DNA from: Patagioenas fasciata
Taxonomy: Eukaryota; Chordata; Aves; Columbiformes; Columbidae
Reading direction: 5' to 3'
Length of the DNA: 64,000 nucleotides
Assembly (NCBI RefSeq): GCF_037038585.1
Contig: NC_092525.1
Coordinates: forward strand, 1,528,969 to 1,592,968
The notes under the pieces were generated by a model. That model had not been told where the DNA came from. It did not search any database and worked only from the letters and a program-made list of their open reading frames with translations. The translations under genes were made by a program, and so were the position numbers. This document shows, piece after piece, positions 56,005-64,000 of this stretch (the stretch's first letter is position 1; the number at the start of each line of letters is the position of its first letter).

Positions 56005-59000
56005 CTCAGGTTACACGGCTGCAGCCTTCCTGCTGGTTTAGCTCACACACCTTTCTTCTTTCTAACTGCACAGCAGTTCACACTCACAAAAGTTCGTGCT
56101 GGTTGGCATAAGAGTATCTGCATAAGAATTTACAAACATTACAAAGATATACCACAGACCACAGCTCTCTAAGCTTTCAAGTTAAAGTTCCATGTTTAAA
56201 TAAAACAGACAATACCAGTAGAGCTGTGTACCTCTGTCGTCTTTGTTCAGAAAGAAGTGACAACACCAGAAAACACATTGACAGCCAGTGCTTTGAACAG
56301 TGAAGGTGGGATCTACAAAAGTCTGATTAAACTAAACAGCCTCAGGTCTTTATCAAGCTGCAGATCTGCCAGGAATGCTGAAATGCAAGAGTTTACTCCT
56401 GCAATATTCCACGATGGAACAGCCACTTCATATCAAATATAATCTCAAAGTTCCAAACCAGTACATTAAAAAGCTACCAGTAAGTATTAGAAGACCACTG
56501 CAAGATCTTATTGCTTTTTGAGTTAAATAATAATTTTTCAATAAACCAAAACCCAAACAGGTTCTCAAATCTGTTGCTTATCATCCTGTTCATTCATTAG
56601 CACTGCAGCAATCAGTTTTTATACAATGTGTCAACAGAGGCGTCTAAAAAACCCCAAACAAAACTTATTCAAGTCCACGGACACCCCCGCCCTCCTTGCC
56701 CCCCCTCACCCTGAGCCCCACGATCACCACTTGGTGCGGGAGAGGAGCACAACTCGACAGACAGAACCAGAAATCCGACTGCGGTAAGAAGGAAACATCG
56801 AGGTAGTTACAGCTTCCTTAAACATTCAAAATCTGATGTCTTCCAAAACAAAGCACATCATCCTCATCATTTAAAAAGCAAAGTTGCTTTGTACGTCTCT
56901 GATCCTCACACCAGCTGAGTGGTTCTCAAGTCCGCTGAGCTCCACTGTGCAGCCACCCCCACGTCTGTGTCGCCTTGTCTGGAGTCCCCAGTCGCGGGAC
57001 AGTGAGTGGGGTTGGACTCCAGTGATAAAGAAAAACACAAAGAGTCAAATTGGAAAAGTAATTAAAACAGAAGATCTGAAAGCCAGTTTAATTTTAATAA
57101 CTTATTTGTACACTGCTATAAGCATATGAAGTATGGGGGTCACGAACTCTTGCTACCACATATGTGCCTTATTACAATAAGCACAGGAAACAAGGAAGTA
57201 GCATTCCTTCTATTTTTGATGTAATTATGAGCTAATACATCTCCTGAGATGGCTTCCAGACCTGATTTAGTATCTACACTGTGTTGTACTGCAGATAAAT
57301 ACCTCAGGTCAGCATTAATTGAAGACAATGTGCAGAATGAGCAATATGCAGGTAAGCACAAGATCCTGGATTCCTTACAAGAGTCTACTTTTAAAATTGT
57401 CTGAAAATGCTGCAGAAATTGTAGCAGATAAACAACAGTAGCCACATTTTGTCCTATGGCATTTACATAATGTTGATCCACCTGTATTAACTTGTGCCCT
57501 TTCGGAACAGAGCTGTAAACTCAGAGTGTCCAAAGACTTCTTTCTTTTGAATAGAATACGCTTAAACTGGCTGTCTTGAACAGACTGGCTGTGCAGACTT
57601 GCAGCAGTTGAATGGAGGATGTGATTCCAGTGAATGGAGACAGAAAGAAGATCAGCACAAAAGCAGCAATGACAGACCAGAGACACCCACCTAGAGCCTA
57701 CGGAGACCAAAAAAAGTCGTCGCGTGGGCTTAGCAGTTGGGGAACCAGACCAAACAGCCTGGTTATTCTCCACCAGGAGGGTCTTTATCTGGCCATGATC
57801 ATGTCATCAATGGAGAAACTCACCATCATCAGACAGAGTGCAGGCGTGGGCAATGAGAGCAGCAAATCCAGCACCGACACGGTGTCAGAGTTTGTACAGA
57901 CAATGAACACGCTCACGGGTCTTGTTCAATACTTTACACACTATTCTGAAAAGAGACACTGATTTAACTGTTGCACAGCACATACTGTCACTTTACACAA
58001 CTTGGAGAAACAAAGCAAGCTCATAAAGTTCATACTCCATACATCAGGATAGGAGGTTACTCATAAAATGCAATCATCTCTGCCAGATACAGGCAAATGC
58101 ACATATTTATTTGAAGCAAATTCCAAGTTTATACCGTCATCTCAGGTCAAATTCTGCTATCAGACACAGGACACACAGCTCAAATGCCAACAGCTCATAG
58201 GAAAGCTTCACAAGAGAATGAACTAAACATACAGCTATGGAATCAAGTGTGTTTTATCAATACGTCAAATGCAACTCTAATTCCCCTAGGCCCTCACGTT
58301 AATAGAAACCCCACAGAGTTTCTAGAAAGAATGTCCATAAAATTGACATGCGACATTACCCTCAGTGAGTCTCCTGAACCAGACGGCAGAGCAACCGACC
58401 CGCAGCAAGGACAACACAGAACAGACAGTTCTGCTGGAAACGCAAGGAACGGACTAAAAGTAACCATTCTGCATTACAGAATTAATGCATTGTGTCACTT
58501 TGTGTAGATAATTCACCCATAAAAATCAGTAAATTTGAAGGCCACCCTTACTGATAAATGCCTATATGTTTGTAGTCATGTTTAATAAAACACACTTTGT
58601 GAGGGTTTTTTGACTCAAGAAGGACACTGGATCAGTGTGCTTTGGATTATTTCTGTAAGGAGCCATAACTCAACAGAAAGATAGCTTTAAGAAAGCGTGC
58701 AATTAGCTATTAATTGGACAAAATAAGTGTAGTTAGCACATAATAAATAGTTTTAAATGGTCTCACAAGTAGTTCATGTGATACATTTCCCTCAGGGTCT
58801 CCTGATATCTCCCATTCATTTCTATTAAACCTGCTGAAATGAAGCTGTGTGTGTTTCATTTCAGTGATCTACAGGGAATTCAAACCAACAATAACAACTT
58901 GCCGTATTATCAGAAACAGTTTCTGAAGAGCAAACACAACAATATGGGAGGGGGGAGTGGAAGAAACACCACCTGGATTCATTTTCCCATATCAATTCTT

Positions 59001-62000
59001 ATGAAAATACCCACAATAGGATGCACTTATCAGCAAGGTATACAACTGCACATCTACACACAACATAACTGCATGTAATCGCACATTTTTGACCATATTA
59101 ACTACAAATTGGGCAGCTATAAAATACGTCAGTTATACCTTCATTTACTTCCAGAAATCTCCACTGAAATTATTTTGTTGCTTAAATTACTGTATAATGT
59201 GCACTTTATTAATGTATTATACATTAAGTATACAAACATGTTATGAAAAAACAAATCTAGTCCCAATACCTTTTTGAGTTTTAAAGGACGCCGGTGGGTA
59301 ACGGTGAACAATCAACAGTCATCCGGGTAAAACACCCATGGGCAGAACTGAAACTTGTTTTCATTGGTAGGTTGTGTTTTTCTGCAAGTTGTGTTATCAT
59401 ACCTACATACAGCAAATAAAGATTTGACCCAAATTACATACCTTTATGTGCATACACACACGCACATGTTTGTGTTGTACAAAGATGCACACTGTTACTG
59501 AGATGTATAGGCATTGAATGTGTCAGGTAAGTAACATGACAAGAGGCTTGAGAGGTGGGTCTGCAGGGAATTATGTAAGTAACATATTAATGCAACAAAT
59601 CTGGTGGCATAAAGCTACGGGGGAAAAAAATCCAGCGGAGAATCAGATAAATTCACGTGTTCTTTAAAGACAGCTCATGCATTCAACCAACTCCCAGGTG
59701 GGCCTGACTGTGGAAAGGAAAGTTTGCTTGAGCACTTAGCGCCAGTGTCTGATGAGCAGACAAAACACCAACTGCAGACCGGGGACCCCCAGTTCTCAAC
59801 CAGTTCATGGCTCTGAGCATCTTCTTTCCACACACTGCGGGTAACGCTTTACATCTGCAATCCCCTCCCTAAACCCATCTTGTTCCTGGCTGAGAAGATA
59901 CCAGATGTGGGAACTATTGCATGATAGAAGAATTTGTGCTGTTAAATCACAGGATTCTGAGCACTGCAGATGATCACAGTGCGGTGCTGCCCTGAGAAGA
60001 AAGGACGAGTGACTCTTGGTGTTCCCTGCTGCTCACTGCCCTGATCCTGCCCACCCTCATGTTCCAGCCACTCAGACCCCGGCCAGAATGACTGAGACAG
60101 GAGGGTCTCTTAAGGATGTTTTGTTTTGTCCAGATACCTTTAATTTGCTTATATACACAGATTTCATAAGAGGAAGCACTTGATTTCACCGATGACACGA
60201 TTTCTCCGTTAACGCATCTCACCAAGATTGCCAGTTGACAGTCCCCCTTAGGATGAGAGAACGTTCATGTTGAACAAATCATGAACACTTGCAGTGATTG
60301 AAACTGGGGGTTTTTCAGACAAGCACCATCTGCCTCCTGCGCCAGAGACTCAACAGAATTATGTCTCAGACATTATGGCAACAACAGCTCATCCCGCAGC
60401 GATGGGTCACTCAGAGCGAAAACAATCCCGTATGGACACCGTGTCCAGCAGCAGATGGGGCACTCAGGAGAAGGTGAATCGCGATTTACATCCCAACACC
60501 AGCCGAGGCCCGCAGACAAAGGCCGCGGGCTGACAGGGGAGGGGACGGGCCTTTCGTTCTCCTTCTTTGCTTCTCTTTTCCTTTCCTACACCCTTATTTC
60601 ATCTCCTCTCCCTCTATGAGCAGTATAACCTAAGGCTTAGAGCCACAAAACTCCTTTGTGTAAACCCTTTGGCTGTTAAACTGTTCACCAATTTGGCTTA
60701 AGTAGCGTAAATCTTCCTGCTAATTGGGCCAAGCTGCAAAATAAAAGGTGTTGGGGTTTTTTTGTTTATGGTCCTTGAGTACCCCATATACTCTTTTCTA
60801 ACTAAGGGGACCTGAATCGGAGTCACCTCCCCACACACGGACAGCTGGGGACGTTCTGCAATGAAAACTTGTATGGAGAGGGGAACACACTGAATAGGTC
60901 AATCCAGCATTTAATAAAAGCAACAGAGTTAGCTCTTGAATTAACATTGATAACATGCTCTGCTATATTGTGGCCAGTTGCGATTGGAAACAGCGCAGTT
61001 ACAAGTTCGGTGTGCATGGTCCTCTGTATACACGAAGACATCCAGCCAGCTTTAGTCACGCACCTGATCTTTCCTTCGTGTTACAGATCTCTGCAATGAA
61101 AGCTGGGAGCAACAAACATTCAGCTTTCTGATGTGTCATTAAAGAGATTTTTCTGCATTTACTACAACCTTGACCGAGCCTGTACCTGATTGCTTTAACT
61201 GGCATTAGATAAGTCATTGAGGAAGCAGTCAAGTCAGCCCGCGAGAAGACACGGAGAGGTGACAAAGTTGTAAGTCCCTAGGATGCTGGCACACCAGCAC
61301 GAACACAGGCAAGCAGAAGCCTCCAACGCATTGGCAGAAATATCCTACTCAGGTACAGCAGACAAATGCAACTTATAATGGAACGGTTACAATATGCTTG
61401 GTAGAAAAAAGCTGAGGTTCCGCTGCCTCAGGCGCACAGCGGTTACTGCTGTGTCTGGTCTAACCCAGATCCAGTAGTGAGCTACACGTGTTTATCTTGG
61501 TTTGATATTTGTAGTGCACGTGTTAACGTACAGATCAATATACAAGTCAAGGTCTGATGAACAAAATCTCTCTCTGAAAGATCCTGAAGTGATCACTGGA
61601 GTGATTTTCAAGGCAAAGATTCTGTCTGTCTCCAGCTCCCAGAAGACTTCAGAGGTGAAATTCTCTATAAATCCTGAGGGGGAAAGAGGGGGTTGTAAGG
61701 AACATGAACCTGAAGAACATTCAGTAGCTCTCCCGGGCGCTCTGTGACGGAGCCTCCCCTGTTCACCAGCTCCTGAGGCTCCAGGGGCTGCAACACGGGG
61801 CACAACGCGCTCACAGACTGAACCTGCGCTGAGGGAGAAAATGCCTTCCTGATGAAGCTTTAACATCAACACACCAACTATTGCTTGTCCTTCAAGGAAA
61901 CTATCTTGTTATAAGCATTTATAGCTCTATTGTCTATTTATGCTTTTAGCAATAAGCGCTTTTATCCACATTTCATTTTGGTGCACCTGGTAAGACATGT

Positions 62001-63250
62001 GATTGAAGGTGACAGATAAGAGCAGGGCACTCTTTTAATCCCTAAGACAGGACCCTGGGAAAACTTCACAGGAATCAGTTCTTCACTACATTGCTGCTCC
62101 TTGCATTCACAGGCCAGCAGAAAAGCACGGGCCGAGGTGAGAACCGCCCGCAGAAGGGGCTGCCAGACACTGTTCTGGCTGATGCTCTGCCAGGACGTGC
62201 TTCGTTTTCTGTCCGGTGCTGTGCGGGGGGAACACGGAACATCTGCACGAAAAACCTGCGCTTGGCTCGTGCAGCATCTGTGTCACGGGAACCGAGAGCC
62301 ACGTCTCATCGCTGACCTCGCGTGTTCACACAGCTGACTCAGTGATCGATACAGGTTTATCTGCATTACAAGCACAGCCGAGCCAGGTCAAGAGTGCTTC
62401 TTAAGAACCATTTTCAAAATGATCTTTCTAGACAATAAAGACTGATTTATCTTAATTTGTCTTACCTAAAAGCTAAGAAAGTATTTAATTTCTAGTAAGA
62501 AAGATGCCTAATTTTCTTTTGGCTATTAAAAATTGTATTAACCTCCAAAAATAAGAGAGTAAATGTCTGTTAACACTTTTTCCTTTTATGCTGATGTGAA
62601 GAAAATTCCTCTCTCATCCTGGTACTGTCAAACAGGATGAACATTTACAGAGAATGAGAGTGGGGAGTGACGAAAAAGTCAACAGCTTTTGCAGTCAGTT
62701 TATATAAATTAAGATAAACGTGATATTGAAGCAAACCCAAATGTTTCTAACGTTCTCCTATAGAATCTCCTGCTGCTGTACAATAAGATATACTCTCAGA
62801 CTATGACAACATTAGTCCGTGTCTTTGTAAGGCGCAGTCTTTTTCCTACCATATCATGCATAGGTGCCACACTTTTATATAGCCAGGTAACTGCTCATCT
62901 AAGGTGCATTTTGAAACATACCTTATCCTGCTTTGGAACCTGTGCCGAAATGGAAAGTAGTTGCTCTGTATCCAGGAATTTTGAGATAACTGTAAAACAA
63001 AAGTAAACAGATCAGAAATTGAATGGAAATCATAACAAAATCTATTTTTTTTTTTTTATGAACACAATTATTTAGTGAAACTTTTGTTAATCTTTTTCTT
63101 CCATTCTATCTTCACAAATTATTTACCAGGGAAAAAACAGGTTAAAAATTGCTGCTATCTAAATTATGTTGTCATAACTACACAGACTGTACCGAAGCAT
63201 GTAGCAATTATTTTACAGGTGGACATATATCAATTTGGTAATATTCTTTT

Positions 63251-64000
63251 AGTGTGATTGAATCACACGTCTCTTGTGATAAAGATCAAGATGACACGAT
63301 CCAGCTCCAGGTGCACTGACTCATACTCTGCTGTTGTGTTCTGTTTAGTTTGTCTGGACCACTATGAAGCAACAGGAAAAAACACCCATACACAACAACA
63401 GAACATCAGTGATGCCTTTATTTGTTTTTAATGTATACATTATGTACACCCGAATACTTCCAACTAGTCACAGAGGTAGAGACAAACTCACATTCTTTGA
63501 AAAAGGTATTGGCTGACTTCTACCCATTTAATCTGAGAAATTCGCTTTTCTTAGCAAAATCCTTGAGAAAAACATCACTATCATAATAAAGATTATTTCC
63601 ACTACGTGTCACCTGGCCAATAATTACAATTCAAACATATTGAGTCACGTTGCATACTTTCACAGATTAGAAAGAAAGTGTTTTAACATAAATTGAATAT
63701 GATGCATTAAAAATAAACTACTACTTAGTTGAATACACTCAGAAAACCAAAGACGGTAAATGTCAAATGAGGGTTCCAGGTAAGAGTACCCTACAGATTT
63801 GAAGCGCGCTTTGGGGACACCCAGCGCCTCCTGTTCACTGTACATTATGTGAACTGCAGCAGCTGAGACCCTGGGATGTGTGACCTGCAAAAACCATGAA
63901 CATTAAAGTAACGTTTATAAATCACAAACATGTTATTTGGCTTCCTTATGGACTGAAAGTGACAGGAGTGAAGCATCTAAACGTGATCTGTCCCACATTC
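63251..64000 (+). repeat. Macrosatellite/amplicon unit, copy 3 (first 750 bp, runs off the window)
   Basis: It repeats bases 1-750 of copy 1, including the minus-strand poly(A) signal (63417-63422) and the candidate 3' exon (63660-63884). It shows that the array continues to the right. Confidence 0.93.

Larger units (their letters stand above)
34417..63250 (+). repeat. Macrosatellite/amplicon unit, copy 2 (28,834 bp, interrupted by gap)
   Basis: Direct repeat of copy 1. Bases before the N run sit at copy-1 coordinate plus 34416 and bases after it at plus 28834. The 5,582-bp length difference equals 5,595 missing bases replaced by 13 N. Everything else is present and appears identical. The missing stretch covers the polypurine tract and two CpG islands of copy 1, so the short length is probably an assembly failure and not a real deletion. 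Confidence 0.93.

Overview
The window reads as vertebrate nuclear DNA, most likely from a bird. It holds several dense CpG islands, class II (ERVK/beta-like) endogenous retrovirus remnants with a dUTPase domain and a lysine-tRNA primer site, GC-rich minisatellites, and no mammalian SINE or L1 sequence. The bird call is inference: I saw no CR1 element or gene that would prove it. There are no prokaryotic-style operons, and no intact protein-coding gene can be named with confidence.

The dominant fact is that the window is a head-to-tail tandem array of one very large unit. Copy 1 is 1-34416, copy 2 is 34417-63250, and a third copy begins at 63251 and runs off the end. Every landmark compared keeps a constant offset (+34416 left of the gap, +28834 right of it), with no indels and identical translations, including a 16-A homopolymer. 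Copy 2 lacks the equivalent of 4191-9785, which is replaced by a run of exactly 13 N. The true unit is probably 34.4 kb, and the shorter copy is probably an assembly break. A 13-N run is the spacer that optical-map hybrid scaffolding writes between contigs it believes overlap.

Layout of one unit (copy-1 coordinates). 1-1000: AT-rich, with a minus-strand poly(A) signal and two candidate small exons. 1020-1570: CpG-rich promoter with a two-part CTCF motif, an NRF1 palindrome and a cluster of octamer (ATTTGCAT) motifs. 2200-2540: AT-rich low-complexity tract. 4352-5160: polypurine tract. 5260-6240 and 7190-8870: CpG islands; the second carries two more CTCF sites in the same orientation plus NF-Y/CRE-type promoter motifs. 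9786-11215: unassigned. 11420-15712: a minus-strand retroviral mosaic, in which an LTR end with a tRNA-Ser primer site is fused to a truncated ERVK provirus (integrase, RNase H, RT, dUTPase, gag, 5' LTR). 15713-25640: a family of duplicated exon-like modules on the minus strand that encode Lys/Arg/Glu-rich peptides, split by a 3.8-kb, 56-bp-unit minisatellite (17957-21790) and by a 980-bp ERVK remnant with a perfect 6-bp target duplication (23546-24537). 25772-26447: a 52-bp-unit minisatellite abutting a fourth CpG island (26410-27170). 27170-34416: AT-richer sequence with no recognised gene.

Taken together, the unit resembles a macrosatellite or ampliconic repeat: a long, homogenised unit with CpG-island promoters and co-directional CTCF sites, and possibly a lineage-specific, repeat-rich minus-strand transcription unit. 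Function, chromosome and transcription cannot be decided from the sequence alone.
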